A stretch of 49,854 bases of DNA from an uncultured Succinivibrionaceae bacterium. Its GTDB lineage: Bacteria > Pseudomonadota > Gammaproteobacteria > Enterobacterales > Succinivibrionaceae. A program made the position numbers and the translations under genes. The notes below the pieces were generated by a model. It saw only the letters and a program-made list of their open reading frames with translations, was not told the DNA's origin and did not search any database. The stretch is taken from contig CALXYT010000010.1 in the NCBI GenBank assembly GCA_944393045.1, positions 1 to 49,854 on the forward strand, given 5' to 3'. The stretch's first letter is position 1, and each line of letters begins with the position of its first letter. Of the stretch, positions 36,548 through 45,706 are shown in pieces.

Positions 36548-36573
36548 AAACCTTAGATGTAATAAGGTTTTTT
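36548..36573 (+). terminator. Probable terminator of the second tRNA cluster
   Basis: AAACCTTA pairs with TAAGGTTT around a 7-nt loop, followed by a T-run. It lies about 100 bp after the last tRNA. Confidence 0.7.
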
Positions 36574-36946
36574 ATGCATTTAAAGTTATCCTCAGTTTTT
36601 GTGAATAGTTCTGTGAAATATAGGTTGTTAACAGTGTGATTATGCAGTATCTGCTTATCTTTTGGCTAATAAAGATAGAGGGGGAGAAGGTTCTTTTAGG
36701 TTGTCTTTATAAAGTGCTCCTTAAGATCTTGCTAATTTCTTATGGATCTTTTCCTTTCTACTTTTTCTTTTAGCTTTCTTCTTTTAGTAACTACTTACTA
36801 AAAGGAGAAGTGCTTCTAAGGCTACCTTTATCCTGTTTTTTGCATAAATATTGGTTTTTTATGCGTTAAAGGCTTGTGTAATGTTATAATAGCTTAACTT
36901 AAAGATTTGTGTTTTTTGACCTGTGATATCTTTGTAATTTTGCATT
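36574..36946. other. Intergenic region before xseA
   Basis: Non-coding, 370 bp, with a pyrimidine-rich plus strand at about 36735-36785. Promoter-like TATAAT at about 36883 has no clear -35. No strong ribosome-binding site precedes the xseA ATG. Confidence 0.35.
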
Positions 36947-38500
36947 ATGAGTCCTTCTGATAACTTTGTTCCTCCTTCAGCTTCAGCTAATAGTAATTTA
37001 AATAATAATTCAAGCAGCATAAGCTCTCAAACATCTTTAATAGGTGATATTTATGATTTTGATATGTTTACCGAAGGAGAAAGGGTAGGGCAAGGACTTG
37101 GGACAAATCAAGAGGTAAAAAGTAATGAATCTTTAAATGCAGTAACAAAAGAAGATTTAGCTAATACGCAGGTTGCCGTATTAAGTGTATCGGAATATTG
37201 TGATATTTTAAAAAGACATGTCGAAAAAATTCGTAATGTCTCCGTAGAAGGTGTTATTTCGAATTTTTCGGTGCGTGAGAAGTTTACGTATTTTTCTCTT
37301 AAAGATGATAGAGCAGTTATTAACTGCATGATAAACACCAGTATAATTAAGAAGTTTCAGTTAACCAGTAATGCTAAGCTTGAGGATGGGGTAAAGGTCA
37401 AGGTTTACGGTAATACCAGTTTTTATGCTCCACGAGGTTCTGTTTCGATATTTTGTACCAGAATTTCGTTATCAGGCGTTACAGTTAATAAAATTGCCTA
37501 TGTTCTTGGTGAGCTTACCAAATTAAATTACTACCCAAGAAGAAATCCTCATCAAATCCCTAAGGTTATTAAACGAGTTGCAGTAATTACCTCAACGCAA
37601 GGTCAGGCGATTAGAGATGTTTGCGTTACAATAAAAAGATTAAATCCTTTTGTGGAAATTATTATTTCCCCAGCGCAGGTGCAAGGCGAAAAGGCAGTAG
37701 ATTCTCTTAAAGATGCAATTTTTTTAGTTTCTAAACTTAAAGATGTTTATCCTATTGATGTAGCGCTACTTGTGCGTGGTGGCGGTTCGAAAGAAGATTT
37801 AGATGTTTATAATGATATAAACCTTAATGCTTATATTTCTCTGGCAGATTTTCCGATAGTCAGTGGCGTAGGACATGAAGGTGATTATACGGTAGCAGAT
37901 TATGTGGTAGATCGCAGAGAAGCAACCCCAACAGCAGCCGCGAGCATAGTTAATGATATAAGACCTTTGGTAAGAGTCTTTAATGACTTATCAGGTAGGA
38001 TTTATAATGTTAATAATGCATTATTACTAGATAGAATGAATAAGGTAAATCATTTAGCACAACTGCTGAATAATTTACATCCTGCCAATGCTAATAAATT
38101 ACGCGCAAGTAAACTTGATAAATTAGCTAATAACTTATTTAATGCCATGGGAGATGTGATAGGCGTTCGTAAAGATAAGCTTAAAGATTTACAAGTAGCC
38201 CTTGATAACTTAAATCCAAAACAAAATATTGCCCAATACCAATTCAAGTGCACTACTTTAAAGGTTGCGCTTCTCAATCAAATTGAACAAAACTTAACAG
38301 CTTATAAGAGTAGACTGGCTAAATTAAAAAGTTCTCTTGATGCCTTAAATCCCACCTTAATTTTAAAAAAAGGGTATTCTATAACTTATTATCAAGGTAA
38401 GACCGTAACTGATGCCAGCACTTTAAAGGCAGGCGATAAAATTGAGATTGAGCTTGGTAAAGGACGCATTAGCTCAGAAGTTTTAGATGTTAAGCCTTAA
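36947..38500 (+). CDS. xseA: Exodeoxyribonuclease VII large subunit
   Basis: Catalytic subunit of exonuclease VII, which degrades single-stranded DNA with the XseB small subunit. The N-terminal OB-fold begins near residue 76 (VAVLSVSEYCDILKRHVE, then VEGVISNFSVREKFTYFSLKD). Family motifs follow: VITSTQGQAIRDV, LLVRGGGSKEDL, SGVGHEGDYTVADYVVD and RREATPTAAA. A helical region and a short C-terminal domain (LKKGYSITY) complete it. At 517 residues it is about 60 longer than E. coli XseA because of a Ser/Asn-rich N-terminal extension without similarity. A start at an internal Met (around residue 40) is possible. xseB is not nearby. Confidence 0.93.
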   Translation: MSPSDNFVPPSASANSNLNNNSSSISSQTSLIGDIYDFDMFTEGERVGQGLGTNQEVKSNESLNAVTKEDLANTQVAVLSVSEYCDILKRHVEKIRNVSVEGVISNFSVREKFTYFSLKDDRAVINCMINTSIIKKFQLTSNAKLEDGVKVKVYGNTSFYAPRGSVSIFCTRISLSGVTVNKIAYVLGELTKLNYYPRRNPHQIPKVIKRVAVITSTQGQAIRDVCVTIKRLNPFVEIIISPAQVQGEKAVDSLKDAIFLVSKLKDVYPIDVALLVRGGGSKEDLDVYNDINLNAYISLADFPIVSGVGHEGDYTVADYVVDRREATPTAAASIVNDIRPLVRVFNDLSGRIYNVNNALLLDRMNKVNHLAQLLNNLHPANANKLRASKLDKLANNLFNAMGDVIGVRKDKLKDLQVALDNLNPKQNIAQYQFKCTTLKVALLNQIEQNLTAYKSRLAKLKSSLDALNPTLILKKGYSITYYQGKTVTDASTLKAGDKIEIELGKGRISSEVLDVKP

Positions 38501-39182
38501 GAGGTAACTTATGAAAAAGATCAAGAGTAGGGGGAGAAGATCTGAAGGAGGAGGATTGGTAAAGCAAGCGGCTATTCTAAATTTCTATTTTCCACATCTT
38601 TTTTCAAATTGTGCTTTAAACTCTCTGGTTTTCCTAATCCAATGTGAATCAAGCTCTTAATAATAGTAAGGAATTAGAAATAGCTTTTTAACGTACTTAC
38701 TAAAATTAAAAAATATTAATCTTTATTGAAAAATTCAAAAATTTTTAACAAATCTTATGGTTGCATTATACTAAGGATTTGTTATAATAATTATACTTAT
38801 CACAAATTAGTTACAAATTTTTAACCAAATCAAAGGCTTTTTACCGAGTGTTTGACTAAAGTTGTAATCTAGCTGGCTTATATTGATTTTTTTATTGTGT
38901 TGCATCGTAAGTTAGTGTTTTTATGCACATTTTTATGAAAAATTCATAAAATACTCCGATTTTTGAACAAGGCGAACATTTATCGAAGCCAACACGTTTT
39001 ATAATAGTATTATTGCTTGAATTCACATGTGTACTATGCTATTACTTATTAAACAAGTAAACAATAATAAAAATATAGTAAGTCTTTAAGCTTTAAAACA
39101 TTTTTTGTCGGTTCTGGGACAAGTAGAAGTCTTAAGATACTAGTTAGTGCATTAAATTAAATATATCTATAGGGATTGCTTT
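38501..39182. other. Long intergenic region after xseA
   Basis: About 680 bp, mostly AT-rich. A 49-codon frame at 38511-38660 has a fair ribosome-binding site (GAGG) but no recognisable product and is probably spurious. A promoter-like element overlapped by an inverted repeat lies at 38746-38788. From there to 39183 no open frame of note is seen, so the following gene may have a long leader. Confidence 0.45.
38746..38788 (+). promoter_or_regulatory. Candidate promoter overlapped by an inverted repeat
   Basis: TTGCAT (38761-38766) and TATAAT (38783-38788) are 16 bp apart. The arms AACAAATC and GATTTGTT, with additional TTA/TAA pairing, straddle the -35 and run up to the -10, as an operator or an early hairpin would. 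Confidence 0.45.
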
Positions 39183-39761
39183 ATGCAGAAGTTTTTCGTT
39201 TTCGTCTCCACCTTGATGTTACTTACCATAATGCAAGTGGCACAGGCTGCGATCGTATATCGTTGGGTAGACGAAAGTGGCTCCGTTCACTATTCTCCAA
39301 TGAAACCATGGGGGGTAAAGTACGAAGAAATTAATACCGCTTTTTCAGCGAATGAACGTGAAATAATAGAAGCAATTAAAAAGGAAAAAGCCGATAAGTA
39401 TTTAAAGGATAATAGCGCTAAGTTGGCAGCTCAAAGCGCTGAAGAAAGAAAGAATAAAAAGATGCAACTTGAGCTTTGTATCGAGACTGCCTTTGATAAA
39501 GTATATTATCAGAGACGTAGAATTGAAGATGACAGTCTTAAACAGAAGATCGATTGTGAATACAAGTTTAATAAAGTTAAACAAAAGACCAAGTACGATG
39601 CCTGTGTATTACAAATCGAAAGTCGCCGTTTAAGCGAGCTTGGCAGATTAGATAAAGTTGCAACTGATTGCTTCTCTGATGATACCCCTCCTGAGGTAAT
39701 AGATGTGATTATGGAAAAGTATCGTCAAAAGGCGGAACAAAAGTTAAAGGAAGATAAATAA
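39183..39761 (+). CDS. Exported DUF4124-domain protein
   Basis: Protein of 192 residues with a signal peptide (about 1-22, ending VAQAA). A DUF4124 motif follows at once: IVYRWVDESGSVHYSPMKP. The rest (about 50-192) is highly charged, Lys- and Glu-rich, and predicted helical, with four cysteines (LCIETAF, IDCEYKF, DACVLQ, TDCFSDD). DUF4124 proteins are periplasmic or envelope-associated and of unknown function. The gene appears to be single, with AGGG as a modest ribosome-binding site and a terminator shared with the convergent TerB-C gene. Confidence 0.85.
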   Translation: MQKFFVFVSTLMLLTIMQVAQAAIVYRWVDESGSVHYSPMKPWGVKYEEINTAFSANEREIIEAIKKEKADKYLKDNSAKLAAQSAEERKNKKMQLELCIETAFDKVYYQRRRIEDDSLKQKIDCEYKFNKVKQKTKYDACVLQIESRRLSELGRLDKVATDCFSDDTPPEVIDVIMEKYRQKAEQKLKEDK

Positions 39762-39828
39762 GTAAAATAGCTCCTTTTATATTAATAGTTAAAAGACTTA
39801 ATTTTTAAAGTAGTTTCATAGTAGTAAA

Positions 39829-39862
39829 TTCCCTCAAATATCGTTATTTTGAGTGGGTTTTT
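39829..39862 (+). terminator. Terminator between convergent genes
   Basis: CCC-TCAAA-TA pairs imperfectly with TA-TTTTGA-GTGGG around TCGT, followed by eight Ts on the plus strand. Confidence 0.7.
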
Positions 39863-39866
39863 TTTG

Positions 39867-42800
39867 CTAAATTTCCATTAGGAGTTCTTTATCAAAGAAC
39901 ATTGGATCATCATATTCAATGATTGGTACATCAAATTGGGCGTATGACCAGTTATTGATAATTTCAAGCGCTCCATCAGGCATCATGCCTGATTGTTTAC
40001 AAATACGCTCAAAGTCTTTTTTGGTAAAGTCTTGCAGCTGCATAAGCTGCTTAATAATAGTCTGGCATTTAGGAGGCAGTGCATTAAAAATAGCATCTAA
40101 GGATACTTTACCGTTTGCCTGGTAAATATCGGATAAGTCAGAAGGTGCCTCTTTATCGATATCTAAAGTTCCTACAACTACCTCATTGGCCTTTTTATCA
40201 AGCTCTAGCACTATATCATCATTAGTCTGCTCATTAGCAGTAAAGATAGGATTTAAGAGGGAATGAACTTCTTTTGTTTCCTCAATAGTATCTTTAACTT
40301 TACTCATATTAAGCGTTAGATCCTTAGGTATTAAGGATTTAGGATCATTGAGTGTTTGATTTGGTTTAAAGTTTTTATGGGTATCAGCTGTGCTTTTATG
40401 GGTAAACCTCTCGCCACTAAAAATTGCCAGGTTGTTAATATGAATCCCAAAATTTATATAAATAATACGCACATGATCATAAGTGTAGAAATCTTTGGCA
40501 AGACTTACGATTTCATTGCCTAAGGTAATGATAAATTGTCTAATACTCTCAGGAATTTCTAAAGGTAGTATTTTGCTTGCATAGGTGTTATATGGTGGCA
40601 CTGTCTTATTTAAGGCAATAATATCTTTAATATAATCTATGCAGGTAACATATGCTTTAGCATCAGAAGGCTTAAGAGTTTCGGTGATGCTTGCGCCCTT
40701 CTTTAAAGGATGAGGTTTTTTAGCAAGTTCTTTAAGTTCTTCATTAGAAGGGATAGTTGTTGCATACTCTTCAGGAGTTAATTTTCTTACCGAACCTTTG
40801 GCGGTAAGGATGCACCCAAAATCTTTTGTTGGATACTTTTCAAGGTAGGAGCATAACTCTTCTTTAAATTTTTTATAAAAATGAGCAATTGCCTGAGGTG
40901 AGAGAGTAGATTGTAAAAGAATACGAGCAATAACAATAAAAATTTGTGATGCGATATTTTGGTGGTATTTATGATCCACAAAGGCAAAATGGTTATAAGC
41001 ATGCGGTGATAAAATGCCACCTTCAAGTTTGGCGCTTGGAATAACCTCAAGGTCAAGGATATTAGCAAGGTAAGTATATAACTCACTACACTTATTGCGA
41101 TTTGTTAGGGAGAACTTGAATAATTCGCGCAAATGGTTATTAGAGAAGGTGTGGTTTAATAGCATAGTGCGAATTTCTTCGATATTAGTAGTGTGTTTAT
41201 TGAACAGCTTAGTTTCAATAATGCGATATACCAAAGTATCGGTGATGTTTTCAGGGGAGTGGTGAGAATAAGAAAGCGCAATCGATACATCAAAATTGAT
41301 TATTTGATCGATCTTAAAAATCTCAATAAAGTTGGTGAATGGATAAGTTATAGTATACCCAAAGAGCATATTATAAATAACATTTAAGATGCAATCTAAA
41401 CATTCCCGATTAGCTGGCATAAAAGCTTTTTCTAAGCTATTTTTATTTTCTTCAGAAAGTCCAAATTGACTGGCTAAGAACTTTAGTCGTGCTTCTGGAT
41501 CTTTATTTTCCGAGCATACATCAAAAAGAAGCTCAGCTGCCTTTTCTAAAGGAGCATCTACTGCTTTACGTAATAATTTAAGCTCAAAATCTAATTTATC
41601 ACCATAAGATAATTTATAAGTTTTTAAAGCAAAAGGTAGAATTACAGTTTGATAAAAGTAATTTTTTATTTCATCAAGGTTCTTAGGCGATAATTCAGCA
41701 CTCCATATAATTTTATGAAAAGCTACCTCATGGTATACCTCAAAAAACGGATGATTATTGATAATATCCATATCTTGAGTTGAGATATCATTTGGGTAAA
41801 TCAGGGCATATAAAGAAATTACGCGAGAGGTAAACTTTAATAAAGCACGGTCTTTATCAAAAGTTGCAGTAGATAGATGATAAAGCTGTTTATACCAGTG
41901 CATCAACCAAATATATGCCGTTTGGCGCTCTTTACTTTCAAGCTTGGAGAAAGCATCTTCAACAAAGAGACGGTGTGTAAGCGATCTGATGATTATCCAA
42001 AGTTCTTCAACAGTAATTCTAAAGTCGCAATGATTCTGTTTTATGGTATTTGCCAAAGTTGTTTTTAGCTGAATAGAGGAATAATCTGCTAAATACTTTA
42101 ATTCAACATGCGATACATGCAAGTTTCTGTTTTTAACCGGAAAAATATACGGAAAAACTTGATGAATAAGATGTGCCTTAGGGTTTATGCCATAAAGATT
42201 GGCATTTTCACACATAATATCATTGATAATAAGGATATTGTGCCCGGTAAAATAGGTGATTTTTTCAGGGTTAAAAATATCGATTTTATGTAAGAGTAGA
42301 AGAAGTTGGGTCTGAAGTCTTTTGGTAAATGCGTCTAAGTAAGACTTATTTGCAGGATTTGATAACTTTAAGGGGCTGTTAATTTTATAAAAGTTTTTAA
42401 TCTCATTATTAGCAAGGTTCTCCAGCTCCTTTTTAATAACGCCTGCAAAAATATTAATTCTATCGATTTGATTTAGCGCATCAATTGAAAAGTCATCGGT
42501 GTTAATCTTCTTTTCGCGTTCATTTTCAGTTTTACTAAAGTCGATTTTTTCTTTTTTAATCTTTTTTAAGTACTGCTCTTTAAAGATAGTGTTTTGGTAT
42601 TTAATATCCTTAGCTAGTGGATGATAGCCAATATTCGGAAAAGAATAACCATTAAGCGCTAATTTAGCTAAGATTATTACTATATTTTTTCGAGTATTTT
42701 CATCTTGGGGAGGGGTGAGCTGACTATGGGCAGTATATAACGCATTTATTGGTAAGGGATGACTTATAGAATAAGTTAAACATTGACGTAAATAATACGC

Positions 42801-43358
42801 TCCTTCAGCAGGTAAAATTAAGTTATCAAGAAGTTCTACTAAGATATCTTTTTGGTTATTATTGATTAGCCCATCTTTACCAACTACGGCAAATAATCCT
42901 TCAAAGATATGCATTAACAGGGTGTAGTTATTAATTTTTTGCAGGGCAATATTAAGGCGATATTGCTTAGCCGCAGTACTACTGCCAGTTGTATTACTCC
43001 TTTTAGCCTCCACAATATCAGGATCGCTCATAATATCAGGAGTAGGGGTGAGCACAATGGTTTGCTCAAGCTTAGGGGCAATAGGGTTGCCAACTGGAAT
43101 TACAGTTAAACCTTGTTCTTTTAAGAGGGCTTTGGTGATAATGTAGGTTTGAGGAGCTTCGGTCTCAGTAGGAATCACAATCCCTAAAATTCGTAAGATT
43201 TCCTCAAAACTCAGGTTATTGCCACCATTTATGGTTTGGACTTTGGCTAATTTTTTAAATTGATTAATTAAGTTTAATGGCCTTGGTGAGATGTTAAAAA
43301 GTTCGCTTGCAGAGTAGGTTTTTGTAGAAAAATATGATGAAAACTTGGAACTAATCAT
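39867..43358 (-). CDS. Large TerB-C-like domain protein
   Basis: Cytosolic protein of 1163 residues. The C terminus (about 1100-1163) reads FTKKDFERICKQSGMMPDGALEIINNWSY and ends in IIEYDDPMFF, the pattern of the TerB-C domain found with TerB and TerB-N in tellurite-resistance-related and chemical-stress proteins. Near residues 145-190 a helical segment (LLMHIFEGLFAVVGKDGLINN) resembles a TerB-type metal-binding helix bundle. The middle is helical and repeats no motif I can name; no ATPase or nuclease site is visible. The ATG at 43358 is preceded by GGGGTGG. Normally such proteins sit with helicase-like or SNF2 partners; here neighbours are unrelated, so the role is unknown. Confidence 0.72.
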   Translation of the reverse strand: MISSKFSSYFSTKTYSASELFNISPRPLNLINQFKKLAKVQTINGGNNLSFEEILRILGIVIPTETEAPQTYIITKALLKEQGLTVIPVGNPIAPKLEQTIVLTPTPDIMSDPDIVEAKRSNTTGSSTAAKQYRLNIALQKINNYTLLMHIFEGLFAVVGKDGLINNNQKDILVELLDNLILPAEGAYYLRQCLTYSISHPLPINALYTAHSQLTPPQDENTRKNIVIILAKLALNGYSFPNIGYHPLAKDIKYQNTIFKEQYLKKIKKEKIDFSKTENEREKKINTDDFSIDALNQIDRINIFAGVIKKELENLANNEIKNFYKINSPLKLSNPANKSYLDAFTKRLQTQLLLLLHKIDIFNPEKITYFTGHNILIINDIMCENANLYGINPKAHLIHQVFPYIFPVKNRNLHVSHVELKYLADYSSIQLKTTLANTIKQNHCDFRITVEELWIIIRSLTHRLFVEDAFSKLESKERQTAYIWLMHWYKQLYHLSTATFDKDRALLKFTSRVISLYALIYPNDISTQDMDIINNHPFFEVYHEVAFHKIIWSAELSPKNLDEIKNYFYQTVILPFALKTYKLSYGDKLDFELKLLRKAVDAPLEKAAELLFDVCSENKDPEARLKFLASQFGLSEENKNSLEKAFMPANRECLDCILNVIYNMLFGYTITYPFTNFIEIFKIDQIINFDVSIALSYSHHSPENITDTLVYRIIETKLFNKHTTNIEEIRTMLLNHTFSNNHLRELFKFSLTNRNKCSELYTYLANILDLEVIPSAKLEGGILSPHAYNHFAFVDHKYHQNIASQIFIVIARILLQSTLSPQAIAHFYKKFKEELCSYLEKYPTKDFGCILTAKGSVRKLTPEEYATTIPSNEELKELAKKPHPLKKGASITETLKPSDAKAYVTCIDYIKDIIALNKTVPPYNTYASKILPLEIPESIRQFIITLGNEIVSLAKDFYTYDHVRIIYINFGIHINNLAIFSGERFTHKSTADTHKNFKPNQTLNDPKSLIPKDLTLNMSKVKDTIEETKEVHSLLNPIFTANEQTNDDIVLELDKKANEVVVGTLDIDKEAPSDLSDIYQANGKVSLDAIFNALPPKCQTIIKQLMQLQDFTKKDFERICKQSGMMPDGALEIINNWSYAQFDVPIIEYDDPMFFDKELLMEI

Positions 43359-43461
43359 AAAGCCACCCCAAAATTTAATGAGCCGATATTATACCATTTC
43401 TAGGGAGGGCAATATAGTTGAAAGCTTATAAATATGTGCTAAGCTAACAAAAAAAGCAATT

Positions 43462-43501
43462 AAAAAAGGAGATAGCAGAGTTTTTGCATATCTCCTTTTT
43501 T
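43462..43501 (-). terminator. Bidirectional terminator after asnB
   Basis: AAAAAAGGAGATA pairs perfectly with TATCTCCTTTTTT around a 14-nt loop, 35 bp past the asnB stop. Confidence 0.9.
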
Positions 43502-43536
43502 GGGTAAAACATTTAGTTAGTATTTACTAAAAGTTC

Positions 43537-45225
43537 TTAGAACTTTTTACCTTCATGATATGAATTATCGTGAACGCCTTCCACTGCACGCCCTGAAGGG
43601 TCTGCCATGTTCTTGAAGTGTTCATCCCATTCAATAGCTTTTGGTGTTGAACAGGCTACACTCTTACCATATGGTACAGTCATAATGGCTGATGATAATG
43701 GGAATAATTCCTCAAAAATAGAACGGTAGAGGTATGCTTCCTTAGTTAATGGAGTATTAAGAGGGAAGCGGCTCTGAGCTTGAGCAAACATCTGATCGGT
43801 AACTTCAGTTTCTGCATAATCGCGTAAAGAATCGATCCAGGAGTAACCTACGCCATCAGAGAACTGTTCTTTTTGACGCCAGATAATTTCTTTAGGTAAA
43901 TAGCTTTCAAATGCCTGACGAAGGATATGCTTTTCGATCTTACCATTGCCACACATCTTATCTTTTGGATTTAAACGCATTGCAATATCTACAAATTCCT
44001 TATCAAGGAATGGTACACGACCTTCAACCCCCCATGCTGCTAATGACTTATTAGCTCTTAAGCAGTCATATAAATGGAGCTGGTCAAGTTTACGAACAGT
44101 TTCTTCATGGAATTCTTTAGCATTTGGAGCTTTATGGAAGTAGAGATAACCACCAAATAATTCATCGCTACCTTCACCTGATAATACCATCTTAATGCCC
44201 ATGGCCTTAATATAACGAGCCATTAAGAACATTGGAGTACTTGCTCTAATAGTAGTTACATCGTACGTTTCAATATGGTAGATAACATCACGTAACGCAT
44301 CAAGACCTTCTTGAATGGTAAAGTGAATTTCATGGTGAATAGTACCTATGGCATCAGCTACAACTTTTGCCTTAGCAAGATCCGGAGACCCCTTTAGACC
44401 AACAGCAAAAGAGTGAAGTTGTGGCCACCAAGCAGCGCTCTTACCATCATCTTCAATACGATTTGAGGCAAAGCGTTTAGTAATGGCAGAAATAACAGAT
44501 GAATCTAAACCACCTGATAATAATACGCCGTATGGCACATCGCACATAAGCTGGCGTTTAACAGCGTTTTCAAGGCCTTGACGAAGTTCATCAACACTTG
44601 AGGTATTGTCTTTAACGGCATCGTAATCCATCCAATCGCGCTTGTAATATTTCACGATTTCATTGCCGTTTTTGCTATAAAGGTAAGAACCTGCTGGGAA
44701 CTCTTTCACAGTTTCACAGCAATCTACAAGAGCCTTCATTTCAGAGGCTACATATAATCTACCTTCATGATCGTAACCTATGTAAAGTGGAATAATACCT
44801 ATATGATCACGACCGATTAAATAGCAATCTTCTTTGGCATCATAAAGCACAAAAGCGAATATACCATTGATATCATCAAGGAACTTTTCTTTCTTTTCTT
44901 CATAAAGAGCAAGAATAACCTCACAGTCAGAACCTGTTTGGAAGGTAAAATCGATAGTTAAATTCTTTTCGAGTTCTTTATGGTTATAGATTTCACCATT
45001 AACAGCAAGTACATGAGTGTGTTCAGGATTATATAATGGCTGAGCTCCATTATTAGGATCAACAATTGATAAACGTTCGTGAACTAAAATTGCTTTATCA
45101 CAGGAGAATACACCTTCCCAATCAGGACCGCGATGGCGCATTTTTCTGGACATCTTGAGTGCATCTTTGCGTAGAGTTGATGCTGTATCATCTTTAATAT
45201 CTAAAATCCCAAATACTGAGCACAT
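43537..45225 (-). CDS. asnB: Asparagine synthetase B (glutamine-hydrolysing)
   Basis: Makes asparagine from aspartate, ATP and glutamine. The chain begins MCSVFGILDIK, giving the Cys2 nucleophile of the class II glutaminase domain; RHRGPDWEG and AVNGEIYNHKEL are glutaminase motifs. The synthetase domain has the PPi loop VLLSGGLDSSVIS, and SGEGSDELFGGYLYF and GVEGRVPFLDKEFV are also conserved. The length of 562 residues is close to E. coli AsnB (554). GAGGAA lies just upstream of the ATG. The 5' leader contains two sets of inverted repeats that may form alternative hairpins just before the ribosome-binding site. Confidence 0.96.
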   Translation of the reverse strand: MCSVFGILDIKDDTASTLRKDALKMSRKMRHRGPDWEGVFSCDKAILVHERLSIVDPNNGAQPLYNPEHTHVLAVNGEIYNHKELEKNLTIDFTFQTGSDCEVILALYEEKKEKFLDDINGIFAFVLYDAKEDCYLIGRDHIGIIPLYIGYDHEGRLYVASEMKALVDCCETVKEFPAGSYLYSKNGNEIVKYYKRDWMDYDAVKDNTSSVDELRQGLENAVKRQLMCDVPYGVLLSGGLDSSVISAITKRFASNRIEDDGKSAAWWPQLHSFAVGLKGSPDLAKAKVVADAIGTIHHEIHFTIQEGLDALRDVIYHIETYDVTTIRASTPMFLMARYIKAMGIKMVLSGEGSDELFGGYLYFHKAPNAKEFHEETVRKLDQLHLYDCLRANKSLAAWGVEGRVPFLDKEFVDIAMRLNPKDKMCGNGKIEKHILRQAFESYLPKEIIWRQKEQFSDGVGYSWIDSLRDYAETEVTDQMFAQAQSRFPLNTPLTKEAYLYRSIFEELFPLSSAIMTVPYGKSVACSTPKAIEWDEHFKNMADPSGRAVEGVHDNSYHEGKKF

Positions 45226-45400
45226 AAATTCCTCGGTTAACTTTTGATAACCTGGTTTGATAGGTTATCAGCAAATGTAAGTAACGCTAATTTATTACCT
45301 TCTACATTTTTTACTTGGTAAAAATCGATGTTTTAGCAACAAAGCGTAGAAGATCTTATTTATAGCTTCTTGTTTTATTATTGTTGCTACATATGTCATG
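45226..45400 (-). promoter_or_regulatory. Structured 5' leader of asnB (candidate)
   Basis: TGATAACCT and AGGTTATCA (45245-45270) form a perfect 9-bp hairpin about 20 nt upstream of asnB. Its second arm on the mRNA (GGTTA) can instead pair with TAACC immediately before the GAGGAA ribosome-binding site. Further upstream TAGCAACAA and TTGTTGCTA (45334-45342 and 45381-45389) enclose an inner AGAAG/CTTCT pair. No known riboswitch class is recognised. Confidence 0.45.
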
Positions 45401-45415
45401 TCTAAGGAGAAATAG

Positions 45416-45526
45416 ATGGGTACTGCGTTATCGTTAAAAAACTATTTACTAAGGATACAGCATGTTAGCATGGATAGTTTTTATCTCCTAAAAAAACGAC
45501 GGAGTAGTCAAATTACTTTTGTTTAA
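45416..45526 (+). CDS. Possible 36-residue small protein
   Basis: A frame of 36 codons starts at ATG 45416, 6 nt after a perfect AAGGAG (45404-45409), and ends at TAA 45526. The product, MGTALSLKNYLLRIQHV onward, is basic and has no recognised family. It lies antisense to the upstream asnB leader region. The good ribosome-binding site is the only support; it could be chance. Confidence 0.25.
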   Translation: MGTALSLKNYLLRIQHVSMDSFYLLKKRRSSQITFV

Positions 45527-45706
45527 TTTTAAGGTCTTCGCCATGCTACTTTACTAGGTGATTATCTTGTAAATAGCATAGTAAAATAAGGCTTTTTAAT
45601 AATATCAGTTGTTATCTTGTAATACAAGTATTGTTTTAGATTTTTTCGTGTTCCTGTAATATTTAAAAAAGCTTTATGTAAAAGGTTACAAAGTAACTAA
45701 AAAGCC
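45527..45706. other. Intergenic sequence near the EamA transporter end
   Basis: No gene. A small perfect palindrome, CTTGTA and TACAAG around one base, is at 45616-45628. A GTTAC/GTAAC hairpin is near 45684-45696 just past the transporter stop, followed on the minus strand by T-rich sequence; it could be a weak terminator. Confidence 0.35.

Noticed and set aside
36057..36556. Overlapping open frames on both strands across the tRNA cluster
   Set aside because: They are translations of tRNA genes; the same peptides recur wherever the tRNA sequence repeats.
38511..38660. 49-codon frame after xseA
   Set aside because: Has GAGG at usable spacing, but the product is low in information and unrecognised. 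Not strong enough to list as a gene.
40787..41086. 99-codon frame inside the TerB-C gene
   Set aside because: Alternative frame on the same strand inside a long intact gene; composition is typical of a shadow frame.
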